NCBI RefSeq assembly: GCF_964199755.1
Contig: NC_133901.1
Span: 45,105,418 to 45,169,417 of the forward strand
Direction of reading: 5' to 3'
Source of the DNA: Larus michahellis
Lineage: Eukaryota; Chordata; Aves; Charadriiformes; Laridae
DNA: 64,000 nt
This document shows, in pieces, positions 51,713 to 64,000 of this stretch. The notes beneath the pieces were generated by a model, which saw only the letters and a program-made list of their open reading frames with translations, was not told where the DNA came from and ran no database searches. How positions within the stretch are numbered: position 1 is the stretch's first letter; the number at the start of each line of letters is the position of its first letter. The translations under genes and the position numbers were made by a program.

Positions 51713-52735
51713 GTCAGGTGGTGTGAAAATGATAATGGATGGACCCAGGACTTCCTCACTGTAAGGTATGTGTGTGAGAATTGGCTACTTATGGTACATT
51801 ACTGAGCACCCACTGCTTGCCAGCTTCCCAAACTGAGTAGCGGTGAAAATACTTTGTGAAAAGATGCTTCTTGCTTCTAGCAGCTTTGAGTCATGGTCTG
51901 ACTGTGCGGTTGCTTGGCATGACATCAGCAGAGAAATAGTTTGTGTTTGAACTGATTGAACTTCCAATCTTACCTGCTCCCCAAAATAGTATGGCATTGT
52001 TTAGTGGTTTAGGAGAAGACAGGTGGCCTTCTACACTGCAATAGTCATAGTTTTATGAAAGAATGCAGTGTTCTAGCAACAAAATAGAATCTTTAGTATT
52101 TTATACATGTATTTCTATGTCTACATGGATCTAATGCAATGTTTATCTGTTTTATAGAGAGTAGCTTCTGAAACTAAGAAAATTAATTGTAGCTGGTACT
52201 GTTAATATTTTTATAAAACAAAAGTGAAATATGGATGCCGAATGACTCTGTGCATGCTTCAATATGAGACAATACAAGCCAGATAGTACAAAGAGACATA
52301 CAGAACCTGAGATCATAATTGCTTCAGTGAAGTCAACCTCTGCACATCTCTTTTAAGGCAGATACTATTAAACGCTTGGAAATGCATCCAATATGAAGCC
52401 ATGGGCAATTTTAACTGCAGGCTTTTCTAATATCCCAAATCAAACCTTGGAATTCTCCTCAAATCTTCAGAAAAGCACAGTGCACAGAGACGGTTTGCCA
52501 TGAAAAATTGATCCTGAGCTATTTCCAATCCTCCAAAAGAGATAAACACGTCAGATGAGGCACATTTTAATTAAGTTAATCACCTACTACATTTGGCATT
52601 TTCTTAACAATAAAAAATACCATACTATGATTAATTTTAGGTTTTCTGACATAGAATAATTGCAGATATTGCATAAACTTGAGACACAAGATATTTCATT
52701 GTCTCCGTACTCTGAGGTGGCTGAAAGGCCATTCT

Positions 52736-55196
52736 TTAAAATTCACAAATTGTGAGGCGATACAGGTTGCATTTTTTGTCATTCCAGCTCCCATCAGTAT
52801 ACATCTCCACACATTTTTCTGTCCCTTTGCCGTTAGGCTCATATTGGTGCCACTTGGTATAATTCAGAGGCATGCCATTTATATACTTAAATTGACCTGA
52901 AGTCTCACCCTCTTTAATGCCCAAGTAAGCATATTGGTTATACTGTTGCACAATGCTCAAAATAGCTTTATTCTCCTCTTCATTCATGGGACTTGCAATA
53001 GTTCCTCCAGCCTCTTCACAGGATTTTACTGCAGATCCAAAATCCACTTTCTTCCCATTGCTGGCAAATATTTTCTCTCCTACTTCTCTTATTTTCCCAT
53101 TCAAAGCAAGCACTGAAACATGGAAAGAAAAAGCCTAGTTAGCTTTTTTAATTTCTTATGGCATATATTGATGAGGATGCAAAGCAAGAGGAATCAAGAG
53201 ATGTGGAGAAAATTAAAAGTTGTAGGAGGAACAGAGGTCAAGAATGAGAGTAAAGAATGAAGAGGAATAAAGATCTTCAAAATTTTACCAGTTCATGAAG
53301 TATATTGTTGTGCTGTTTGTGACCATCTGTTATCATCTTCTCCAAGACAAGGATGCCCCACTAACATTTGCTACATACACTGTCAGCCCTGTTATATTAA
53401 GTGTAGTCTCTAAAGAGGATCAATCTGCTCCAAATTTGAGCAAGTGAAACAGAAAAATGATAACTTTTGTGAATTCCTTCTCAGTACAAAAACAATTTAC
53501 CGCCTTTAACAATCTGGCTGCTGATAGATAAAAATGCTAGCATAGTGGTGCAAAGCTGAGGAATTCCCAAGAATCCATGTGGAAAGCGCAACATCAGTTA
53601 GAACAATTTTTTTTTTTTAATAACTCAAATTTAAATAAATGCATATTAGTGATCCTGTGAGAAATATGCTTCTCCAGGAAAAGTGAGCCCTGACGCTCCC
53701 CTGCTTTGGATGAGAAAATGGAGTTTTGGGATATAGTACCACTTTCAAGTGAGATTTCTTTCCTGCAAGTCATGACTCTATATTTAATTTTGCCTAGTGC
53801 ACTTAAAACTGATTGTGAGCTGAAAAAGTAAAAATGGGAAAAATTACCGCCTTCAAGTCTGCAAAGTCGGTGTTTCAAATTTACTAAAACATTGTGGAGT
53901 TCAGTGTCCAGCGAATCAGGCAGACCTACAGAGATAAAAACAAAAGTTATACAATCAAGCAAAACTAGGCTGTGTCGATAGGAATAACTCCTTGGATAAA
54001 ACTAATAATTTTCCAAAACTAACTAGCATGCAATCTATTTTTTTAAGATCATCTGGTGTAAAATAAGTATTTTCGCAGTATTTTTCCACACTATTGTTAA
54101 CCTATATTAAAGCAAACAAACAAAAAACTCCAACCCTCTGAAATGCTGACAATGACCCTCTGCACAGAAGAAAATGATTTTTTCTAGTTTGTAGCCTTAT
54201 GTTTATCATGTCTGTGAAAGCAGCTTTGCCACAAAGAATTTGTTTCATTCTAATATTGTTAGTGAAAAGGCACAAGGGAGATTTTGGGGAGGGAACAGTT
54301 TTATGGCACCATGCCATTTTCATTTTTATCTTCTGGGTGGATGCTTTGTGTTTTTTAGTGGGATCTGATTTTAACAGAAACCATAAACACTGGGATAGGA
54401 GGGTTTCTGCATAGATTGTGTGTAATAGAGTCCAGCCAGCTCTGCTTGGTAAAGATGTGAACGCACTGTAAATGTAGATGCTTTTTTCATACTAATTTCC
54501 ATGAGTAACAAAGTCCCACATGTAGAATAAAGTTACTAGTGTGTTCCCATTATTTACAACTAAAACAAATGGCAATGTAGGAGCACAAAATATCACTGCA
54601 TCTCCCTTTCTCCAAGTTGCAATGTTGCAACTCTTACTGCACTTCACAGTCATTAAAATACACATTTGACTCAATAGAGAGAGTCTATTTGACTGACAGA
54701 ACATTACATGGACATCAGCCTCTTTCACATGGTGGTCCAATATCCCCTTTTTCTCCTTTCTCACCTGGCAGATAAGGGAGAATATCTCTTCCAGGAGGCC
54801 CCAACAGGCTTCCAGAGGGTCCTATGAGACCTGGAAAAGATAAGCATAATTTCCTTTCAAATGTATGCATATTCTGGGAGCTTCAGGATGAAACAGAACT
54901 TAATCTCAAACTGGAACGTGTTGTATCTGTGGATAATTTTAGCTGTGCTTTAGCCTTGGTAATGGACCTGGAGAAAGCATTTCTACATTGAAAGAAAATT
55001 ACATAGGGCAAAGTGTGTTCCTCACCAGAATAATTTTTCAGATACCATCTTTGAATACTAGAGGAATGTGCCAGAAGCCTTTTAATTACACTTGTAAATA
55101 CTGGAATAACATTTTCTTCGTACTAAAGAGAAAGAAAAGCTTCTGCTGTGAAAGCAGCAATTCTCTTTGGAAAGTCAATGGAATAGCACAACAAAG

Positions 55197-55230
<34 letters not shown>

Positions 55231-55605
55231 AAATATTTATACGTTTAAGTATTGATAACCTGTTAATTTCCCCTCTTCTCCCAGAGGAGAGAGGAAGCCT
55301 ATCTTTTAGGAAAAAAAATTAAAGCTACTATTTCCTCCATTCAGTTTTCCCTCCTCTGCTTAATGCAGAGGGCACATGTCCTTCTGTGTTAATTGTTTTT
55401 ATTCATGCAGCCTTCATGAAAAGGATCTGTTGCAAAATAGGGAAGTTGAATTACCCGGTAGGCGTGCTTGTCCTTTCAGATCATCTCTTCCAGGCAGTCC
55501 AGGGACACCAGGGAGCCCAGGAACTTCTGGACATTTAGGCAGCGCATGGCAAGTCACTAGCAAAGCAGCTACTGCCATGAGCATGTAGGATGAGTAAGAC
55601 AACAT
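52736..55605 (-). CDS. SFTPA1: Pulmonary surfactant-associated protein A (short interrupted collagen region)
   Basis: Four coding exons on the minus strand, 55605-55455, 54830-54765, 53925-53848 and 53112-52736, join in phases 1/1/1 to 672 nt, giving 223 residues. The signal peptide is 1-21. Cys25 could form an interchain disulfide. A short collagen-like stretch (30-73) has Gly replaced at 42 (Asp), 48 (Arg), 67 (Ile) and 70 (Tyr), with one extra Leu at 60. A neck coiled coil (74-98) carries Cys94. The C-type lectin domain has Cys130, 199, 213 and 221, EPN (190-192) and WND (208-210). EPN predicts mannose-type binding. N182-Y-T is a sequon at the place of the mammalian SP-A CRD glycosylation site. 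The C-terminus (LTICEF) is the SP-A signature. It is secreted into airway lining fluid, binding surfactant lipid and microbes. Confidence 0.93.
55196..55222. repeat. (TA)n microsatellite in SP-A intron
   Basis: About thirteen uninterrupted TA units lie between the first and second coding exons of SP-A. Confidence 0.9.
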
Positions 55606-55620
55606 GATTGCTCAGGCCAG
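55606..55620 (-). other. SFTPA1: 5' untranslated part of the SP-A first coding exon
   Basis: The minus-strand acceptor TTTTCTTACAG ends at 55621, leaving 15 untranslated bases before the ATG. This implies an upstream untranslated exon, found near 57.65 kb. Confidence 0.65.
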
Positions 55621-57649
55621 CTGTAAGAAAACCCACGTATTTGTCAGTTAGTGATTCTGTAAGAAGTTGTAGGTGTTGGCTTATATAATTGAACAACTTC
55701 CCCCCTTTCCCTTCTTGTAATTTACATTCTTGTTTAAATAAAGTCTATAGTTTAGGTCTAAGAGATTTCCCAGATTTATTCTGCTACAGTTGCATAGCTT
55801 ATACACAAAACTGCTTCGACTGATAGAGATTGGTATGCTCGTTACAGAATGACAGCTACACATTTGGGAGTAGTGAAGACAAATCATCCTTTTTGCTATC
55901 ACTGACTATTTGTTGGATTAATCCTGGAGAAGTGATGGGCTCAGATGTAACTGATCACGCTTAAGCCATTAGTTGTCTGTAAGGGCTATAATCACTCCAT
56001 GAAACATAGATGCATATGCTACCAACCTGAAAGGCACAATCTGTTACAGTGGCTGTTGTGATGGTTTGGAGCTAGTTAGCAATCTCTATAAGCACACTAC
56101 TATTTAAGTACATTTATTTCAAATAAGCAGACTAATAGAGTGTTTTACACATGGGCAAATTTCTATAGCTCAATTGACCTTCCTATCTTGTTTTGAACAG
56201 AGTTCTACAAGCTTGAAAATGTCAGAGTTAGTCTTGTAGAAAACGCATTTTTGATGGTTGGCAATAGGCCTATTCATCTTATTTTATCTGTTCAGATACA
56301 ACATTAAGTAGGGTTATAATCTCAATGCCGAGATATCATGACTAAAAAGCACTCTGAAACTATAGATCATGGGTTTATGGGTTTACAAAGCAGCTAGTGG
56401 GTATGAAGCATTGGTAACGCAGTGGGGTTATAAAACCTGAACTCATGGACCATAAAACACTATGGCATGGAGATATCCAGTTATTGGCATCATTCACTTA
56501 AAATAATCAGAGAGATAAAGAAAGCTTCAAGATGCCAGAATGGGTATCCCTTTCTAATGAGATGACCCTGATGGGTTGACTCTCATACGAAGCATACAAC
56601 TTCATACCCATGACTTCACTTTTCTTTTGGCATGAATTAGAGAGGATCACGTGCTGTACTCTCTTAAAAATGTCCATCCTTAAAAAAAATTCAGAACTGA
56701 CAAGATCATTTAATTGACACATAATGATACCAGTTTATTATTATTACCATTTATTAAATGGATACACTAAAACTGGTCTGAGCTTTAAAAAAAAAAAGTA
56801 TTGTTTACATCTTTGAGACTGACTATCATAGGAGGCTTTTAATATTCTTCTAAATCTGCATCAATACCAACTATTTTTAAGGGCAAAGTTCACCTGTTTT
56901 CCTAGAGGAATGTCTCATCAAAATCATTCAATGGTACATACCTTTGAACATAAGAATATTCAATTATGTCATAAATTTCAGCATTTTGCTGCATATAGAA
57001 TCTGTTTAAGTAATAGCATTGTCTGTTCCTCAGGGTCGAGAACTTCCATTTTAACAAGTGGAAATTTCAAATGTGCCTGAGAACACACATGCTGTATTAA
57101 AAGTGCTGTTGAGTTTCGTGTGTGAATCTGAATTGTCTAAGGTTGTTTACCTTTTACTATATTGAAGGCTAGCAGACACCTCTGACAATGCTGGCCAATG
57201 ACTCAGAGAGCAGATTGTTAAAGTCTCTAACAGAAACCTACCTTAGGTAGCTAGCAATATGTACGTCCCTGAGATAAGGCAATGCAATTACAACAGGTAT
57301 TCTTCGTCTGGTACTGATCATTCAGGGAATTACATTTGAATGGACTACTGCATCCAGCTCATAATTGGATTATGATGCAGAGTCAGAGTCCTGATCAGTT
57401 ATATAGCAAAATGGAAAAAACGGCTCTTCACTTTTAATCCACTTTTAATGACCTTCATCAGTCATTACAATCTGGTGTCCTTCAGGCGTCTCCTCATCTA
57501 CTAAAATTGCTAATATAAGCACAGTAAAAAAAATACTAATAAAGGAAAACTTAATTTTAAAATGTAAATATGACCACGGAAATGAAAAGGAACAGGTTTG
57601 CCTTCTAGCTGAAGTTCCTTATGATTTATTAAAAGGAAATTCAACTTAC

Positions 57650-57670
57650 CCTTCTGCTTCAAAGCGAAAT
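57650..57670 (-). other. SFTPA1: Predicted short untranslated first exon of SP-A
   Basis: Minus-strand sequence ending GAAGCAGAAGG is followed by the donor GTAAGTTGAA and lies about 25-45 bases after a TATA box. It parallels the first exon of the lung-lectin-like gene. The 5' end is inferred from TATA spacing. Confidence 0.55.
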
Positions 57671-57693
57671 GAAAGAGCAGGTCACACAAGTCC

Positions 57694-57701
57694 CCTTTAT
57701 A
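57694..57701 (-). promoter_or_regulatory. SFTPA1: Putative SP-A TATA box
   Basis: Minus-strand TATAAAGG lies just upstream of the predicted short first exon and about 2.1 kb from the start codon. Confidence 0.6.
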
Positions 57702-60700
57702 CAGTGTCGTGTTTGTTAAATGACACCGCTGAAGTGGAGACTGGATAATGAGGGCATGAATGAGCGTTTTTAGTTTTGCTTACACACTTGTTATGCAAAT
57801 ACTGAGAACAATTCTAGGAGCTGAGAAATTTCTTTTTCTTTTATAGGAATAGAAAGCCAAAGTTGGAGAAAAAACAATCTAGAACTAACAGATAACTCCA
57901 GATTTGTAGACACATACAAAATGTATAAAAATTTAAAGAAACTTGCGGTGATTCCAAGTGATGTAACAATTTTTTCTTGTTTTAAAAAACAAAACTGGCC
58001 TATGACCACAAGTGGCTTTTGTAGAAGGAAAGGTGCTCTTGTTCATTACAGAAGCATGTTACCTTCCATATAGAGTCTGACCTGATAATCAGAATTATTT
58101 TTTCCCATCTCTGTATCTGATGTATTTACCTTACCTTAATATAATTTTCTAGCTGTGTGCACAATCAATGTTTCTGGGAGCATCTGGTCTCTTTTGCGTG
58201 TAGAGTATAGCTCTATAGCTCCTCACTTGGTCAGAGATGGATCCTCGAAAAATCCGTATACGTGCACAAAATATTCAAGGGGACGACATTTTCAAGTAAA
58301 AAAGAAAACAGAGGTTTTGGTCCTCTGATTTCCCAGCAATAAAGATTGGGATCTCGTGAGTAAACTCTTCCTGGTTCTGATGCCTTCTACTGTAAGGACA
58401 TTTATGTTTGATCCTAGCTGAGGTTTGTTTTCTGAACCTCAGCAAGCCAATACATCAGTCCCTCACACGTAAGACAGCAATACCTCTGCTTCACAGCTTT
58501 TCTTTGTTTTGCCAGTTTACACCGTGGTCTCTTAAGGACAGAATTGTTTCTACTTTTCATTTGCATTTTACCAAAACTACCTAAGGTTTGTCATGATCCC
58601 TAACTGTAGCATCTTTCTACCTAGCAAAATTCACAGCTGCAAGCTAACATATTTAGGCTCCTTGCTCAACAGAGAGAGATGTCTAATACCAACTGTCTGA
58701 CCTAGCCAAAATAAAATACCAAAAGAGAAGATATATCTAGGATCCCCTTTAGAAATAACTTAGTCACTTAAATCCACCTCCATTCACAACTGCGAGCCTT
58801 GTCCTGCAGTTAAAACCACTCAACATGGTCTGTCCTCCCTTGCACACACACAAAAATATGGCAAATTGAAGAGATATCAGTGTCCTTTTTAGCAAATAAC
58901 CAATTAACACTCACAAATGTATGTTATAAACAAACTATCTTCAAGTCCTTCCTCTAGCTGATATGCAGCAAAGCTTTGAACACAGGTTAGCCATTTTACA
59001 AAACCTCTATCCCACTAGTTGAAGCTATTTCCTTCTGTAGTCCAAATGAGGTAGATAAAAAGAACTGGTGTTAAATGTATAAGATGTGGATTAGATAGTA
59101 CCTGGTAGGTAAAATACCAGGCAATTCAACACAATCAAGACATGAATAATACTGTTTCTGAATGGCAACAGACCTCTGGGGTACCCACAGCTCTAAGAAA
59201 TTTCTGCAGTTGCAACATAAAATGGAACTTAATGGATCCAGATTTTGGGAAGCAACATTTAAAATCATTAGGTGCTCAAGTTCTTGGGAATCTAACTTGC
59301 TGGAACATAATCTTATACAGATTCGGTTTCTAGGCCACTCTACAACAGTTGTAATGGTTAATACTGTTCTGTGATATCACTACCCATATGCATCCTCCCC
59401 ACACACGCGCATGCAACTTTAATACAAGAGTAACACTATGAATCTTTGCAGATTTGTACTATTTCTTCCACCTAACACAGTTCATACTTAAAAATAAATA
59501 AATACATAATTAAATGGAAAGAGTAACCAGAGAAGTCAGTAAAGCCCCACTAGCTACACACTATCTCTGTCCAATTCAGGAAAGTGTGACATGAGCAAAA
59601 CATGGCTGATAAAGGCTTAAGATGTATAAAAGTTTTATAAATTATTATCTGTTACCAAACTTTCAAAGAAACATACATTTGATAGCAGTTATTCTCCCAT
59701 GACTCAGATTATACTTACACAATGGAAGCTGATAAGAAATTTAAAACGTGGTCCAACATGAGAGATTACTTAGTCATTAGATTTACTTTCCTTAGTTAAG
59801 TGGCAGATAATTAGGGAAAACAAATATACTAGAATAAGAAAGAAAGTAAGTAAATATTTTTTCTGCAACCTGGCGTCGCTGTAGAATAGCTATCAGGCTT
59901 GGTATTCTGAGATTTACAGGTAAACTTGTGTGGTAATGGCTGAAGATCTTTAGCTGGGCTACACGCACAAAACCCAGCCAGGGAACTCTAATGGTTTCAG
60001 TGGGCCCCAGATACTGCATTCTTCTTTCTGTCCTTAAGCAGAACAAAAACATTCCTTCTGATGTCCCCTAATGTATTAAATATGTTGTGTCGTTAATGCC
60101 AGCAAATTAAACCCAAACCCCACAATGGCCTGCTCAAGTATCAGCAAAGGAGAACTTGGAAAAAAAACAGAATCTGATTTTCAAAGATGCCATGTACCCA
60201 TAAAGACTGCTTCTTTATATAGCAGCTGTGCACGCTACCCTCAAAAAAGTCATTTGAAAACTAATAACTGCCAAGGTGGTTTCAAAACCAGAACCGATTT
60301 TATATAGCCTTCAAAGCTCTATTTTTCAGAAACAAGGTGAACTCTCCATTTTGCTCAGCACACTGTTTTGAAATGAGCTGATTACGAAAAACCTTAACAT
60401 AGCCCAAACTGCATAAAGCTATTTCACTCTTTCACGTAAAATGCAGTGCTATACAGCCACATTAGTTTATTTTAGCAATCTGTGAGACATTAATCTTAAA
60501 TGTGTCACTGTGCTGCAAGTTCCTGATATCAGCTCTCTGAGCTTGTCCTTGGCACAGCATCTGTGTGGTAAGCAGGTGTGGTAAATTCTCCATCTTTACC
60601 TTGTTCAAAACAACATTATTTTTTTTATATTTGCCTAGTATTTCCACTGTAATCCATTTGCTCTGCTGCTACAGATCTTCAAATCACCCAAACTTAGGTG

Positions 60701-63700
60701 CCTATAGTCAGTTCTAAGAAGACTCATTGGCATCAGCTTAAGCCCTCATCAGAAATACAGGGAACAAAACATACGTCACCTATTAAGTAATGAAACGATA
60801 CAATGGGTAAAGTGCTGCCTCCTCCCCACCTGTGGTTTAACTTTATTGAGACAAATCCAAACAATAAATGTGGGAAGGTCAACGGTTCCCCTGCCTCTGT
60901 AAAAGAAGAAACACTGAAAAAAAATCATTTTTATGCTAGTTTACTGTGCATTGATGCAGGAATAGGATGAAAAATATAGAGAGTATGGTACCTTACTACA
61001 CTGCTAATACTGAAATGATACAAGTTCTGCTGTGGGTAGGTCTTAAAATTTGTATTATTGCTGTAAGTACAGCACACTAGACTTATGCCACTTTAACTTG
61101 AGGATAAGCATACTGCAGGAAGAACGTAATTGCTTATGAGACATATTTATGAACAAACATGGTATCAGTGACATGCTGTCAGCTCAATAATACACTGTTA
61201 TTTAGGGGAATGGATCAGGGCAGAGATTTCTAGGTTTAAGTGTAAACAGGTAGATGGAGGAGAAGAAGGAATGCTGAACGTAGATGACAAGGTTCCTAAA
61301 GAGAGGGCAGCAGAGATAGGGAACAGAGCTTGGAGTAGCGTATTTTAAACAGCTGGCTCCACCAGACGGTACTGAACAGCCCTTGCATAGAATTGTGCTT
61401 GCAAAGTACAAAAACCACAAGCTTAGGGGAAAAAAAAAATAAGGAAAAAGGGCCCTTATGCAATGAAATAATAATAAAAAAAACCCTCACATCCCTTTCA
61501 ATCTATATTCCATTCTAGGAAAAACAAATGCAAACTATACTATCAAGAAAAGGGGTGATCAGTTTTTTCAGAGCTTTTGTTAAAAAAACAGGCATAAGTC
61601 TCTCCCACCAAAGACTTATAACCTTAGAACTATGTTAACAGAAGAACTACTTGTCCTTTGTTTTCAGATTATATCTGATTTCCTCTTTCTCATAAACTTG
61701 AAGTAACTGAATTCAATTACAGATCTGTACTCAGCATACTACAGGACATCAGCAAAGCATCCCCTTGGATTATATGAAAATGGTGACAAATGACTTGACA
61801 AGTCATTTTGACTAAGCCATTATTTCTATGTCTTGAAAAAAAAAATGAGAGAAAAATGAACTAGAGCACATTAAAATAAAGGCAGGAAGCAGCTCCTGCT
61901 TTGACGTAACATGGCAGATTTTTACACACCGCCTTCTTCCTTCAGGCAGGACAAGTATTCTCATTTCCTCCCTTCCCATATTCTCTGTCCAGGTTTAGTA
62001 AAAATTTAACCATACCGTAGTCAGCTTCTGTCTTCTCCTTTTAGAAACAAACGGAAACCCATAAATAATCTCATTCTAATCTCACAACCTAAGAATGATT
62101 TCCAGAAGGTCTGTATCTTACCTGTTTCACAGCTAGAGAAACTAAAGTTTAGAGAGATGCTATCCCTAGGATCATTGCGGAAGCCCGTTTTTTTCCAAAG
62201 CATCTATTCACTTTTCTGTCCTGTAGGCCTGTATCGACTCTGTAATTCCTCCTTGTACCTCCCACACTAAGCACGTAGCCCTCTATGGGAATACTACACA
62301 GCAGTATGGGAGATGATTCCTAATTCTTGGTCAACAACACAACAAAATCACCCACTGCAGCATCAATTAGTGGTATCATAATGGAGAAAATATTACTTTT
62401 TTTTTTACTGGAAATAGTGCAAAGAGTAATCATTGAGGTGTCCTGCTGCATTGTGTTCCCATGGAGATGAACTGTACTGTGTGCCTCCTATCAAAAGTGG
62501 TAATAGGAAGCAATTTATGCTTGAACAGCCACTGGCCAACATTGCCTTGGAAACATATGCTTGTAATTTCTATCTTGCCCTTATAAACAGCCACCTGGCC
62601 CTTGTTATCAATTTAAAATAAAGATAATCTAGCCTGCAGACAGCAAAAAAAAATCCTGCTGAACTGCAATTACGTTGTTATTGCTGGGAAATGGCCCATC
62701 TAATGTCTCACTGATAAGTGTTACAACATATACATCCAAAAAGCATTGTCAACATTTTATTTGCAACTGAAATTCAAAGTCCTTGGGATAAACTTGCTAT
62801 TGAAAACACATGGCAGAAAATACAACGTTACAGATGAAAATAATAAACTCACCAAGCTGCTGTTAAGGTCTGGTGGTCACAGTAGAATGAAGCTGCTTTG
62901 CATCTTACTGAAGGGACCCCAATTGGCAATGAATTCCCACGAAACACCACATAGCGTGGTTGTCATTGCTGTTATGAGCTGAAAATTAAGACAATAGGTA
63001 TTACAGAATTTCATTTTGCACAGAACTTTTCAGAAGATTGAACACACAATTCTGCATGTTTTAGCTGGTTGTGTTGTTTGAAGCATATGGTATTTAATAT
63101 ACTGAATCTGTTTCTTTTGTAAAGGCACATTTTTAGATTCTAATTAGTGCAAAAGTTTAGGGTAACACTTTATATCTCTTTGGTAGCAGATAAGATATTA
63201 AGGTACTTTATTATTTCAGTTTCCGTGCAAAGCAGAGCTCCTGAGCAGCTGAGTGGGCTGGTGCAGCGCATCCATCCAGCTCCTGCAACTCAGCGTGGTG
63301 CCTTTGTGCTTCCCCTCCAGAGGGGAGGATCTCGCTCCCCAGGGGCAGGGGGGATTGGGCAGCAGCAAGCGGTGCTGCGGGGCCCCAGCCCTCCCTGTGC
63401 TCCGCGGCTGCATCCCGCTCTTCCTTACAGCAGCAGCCTAACGCAGCGCAGGCATGTGGCCCTTCCTACAGCCACTGCAGCCCGTAAATCCCCGTCAGCG
63501 TCAAACCAGCCATGGCGGGCATTGCCGGCAGGACAGCAGAGCGCTGAGATGCCAAGGAAAGGCCATAGGCTGAAGTGCCCAAGAAAGTAGATTAATCTCC
63601 TTACCTTTTGTTGATACCTGAGCTGACGTGACACTATACAAGGTGCAGTTATTGCAGAGGCTTCAGTGTAGAAATGTTCTTGGAAGATTCCTGTAAGGGC

Positions 63701-64000
63701 CAAAGAGGAAAAAAAAGGCTCAGCTACATACATATATTTATTAAAACCCTTTTCCTTTTAGCCTGAGCATTCCCTGACTGCAGCTGGGCATCCAGAACAG
63801 AATATTCTGGAGTCTTAATGCTAAAGAGAGTTATTTTTTAGTTTTCTGCAGTAGATTTGTTTATTACTAGGTTAAAGTGATATTTTGAAAGATACTTATA
63901 GTTTTACTTTTTAATTTACTCTTTAATTACAAACCAGTTTCCTTGCTGAGTTCTCTGGAAGACTTTGCAAGAAAATAAACACAGCTTGTCAAAATTGTTT
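57702..64000. other. Flank upstream of SP-A, no supported gene
   Basis: No lectin, collagen or other recognisable exon is seen on either strand. A GC-richer island at about 63.2-63.55 kb has overlapping open frames on both strands (up to 147 codons) but no family signature; it could be a promoter-type region of a gene outside the window. Confidence 0.4.

Larger units (their letters stand above)
45525..52735. other. Stretch between the two lectin genes, no supported gene
   Basis: No further lectin, neck or collagen exon is visible. Short minus-strand frames around 45.7-46.2 kb are hydrophobic but have no consistent splice context. It contains the 17-bp duplication at 50556-50589 and the T/C-run at 51682-51712. 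Confidence 0.4.

Noticed and set aside
55414..55454. Open frame continuing past the SP-A first coding exon
   Set aside because: The donor GTAATT at 55454 and the in-phase next exon with Gly-X-Y codons show this is intron.
63147..63590. 147-codon + strand frame in a GC-rich island
   Set aside because: Open frames on both strands are expected in GC-rich DNA; no recognisable domain.
57702..64000. Search for a third collectin (MBL or SP-D-like) upstream of SP-A
   Set aside because: No EPN/WND-type lectin exon, neck heptads or Gly-X-Y exon found on either strand.

Overview
The window looks like nuclear DNA from a bird. It is AT-rich, has vertebrate-style split genes with long introns, and carries two CR1 LINE 3' ends with the avian tail type. 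It also holds a surfactant/lung lectin pair matching the arrangement known from chicken (SP-A plus the collagen-less lung lectin). I cannot name the species.

Layout. Positions 1-19.3 kb hold MAT1A (hepatic methionine adenosyltransferase), + strand, all nine coding exons, with a liver-type TATA promoter before it and polyA signals after it. From 21.9 to 25.9 kb lies a five-exon + strand gene for a small secreted cysteine-rich protein with one atypical sushi/CCP-like module. I do not recognise it by name, and it is the best candidate for something undescribed. At 29.4-29.6 kb the minus strand has a short open exon encoding a possible 54-residue single-pass membrane protein (tentative). From 29.6 to 42.8 kb I find no convincing gene, only a CR1 fragment and a striking 4 x 34 bp tandem repeat. 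From 42.8 to 57.7 kb two minus-strand paralogous C-type lectin genes lie head to tail. The first is a lung-lectin-like gene with no collagen region (cLL/SFTPA2-like, 200 aa). The second is a surfactant protein A gene with a short, interrupted collagen region (SFTPA1-like, 223 aa). Each appears to have its own TATA box, a tiny untranslated first exon and the same donor sequence. The last 6 kb has no recognisable gene.

Function. MAT1A makes S-adenosylmethionine in liver. The lectins are secreted calcium-dependent innate immune/surfactant proteins, and the sushi-like protein is predicted to be secreted and glycosylated. The genes share a neighbourhood rather than a pathway. In human 10q22-q23, as I recall it, MAT1A and the SFTPA/SFTPD cluster are also near each other but with ANXA11, PLAC9 and TMEM254 between them. 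I see none of those here.

All exon boundaries come from reading splice sites and frames by eye. No alignment, RNA data or database search was available.
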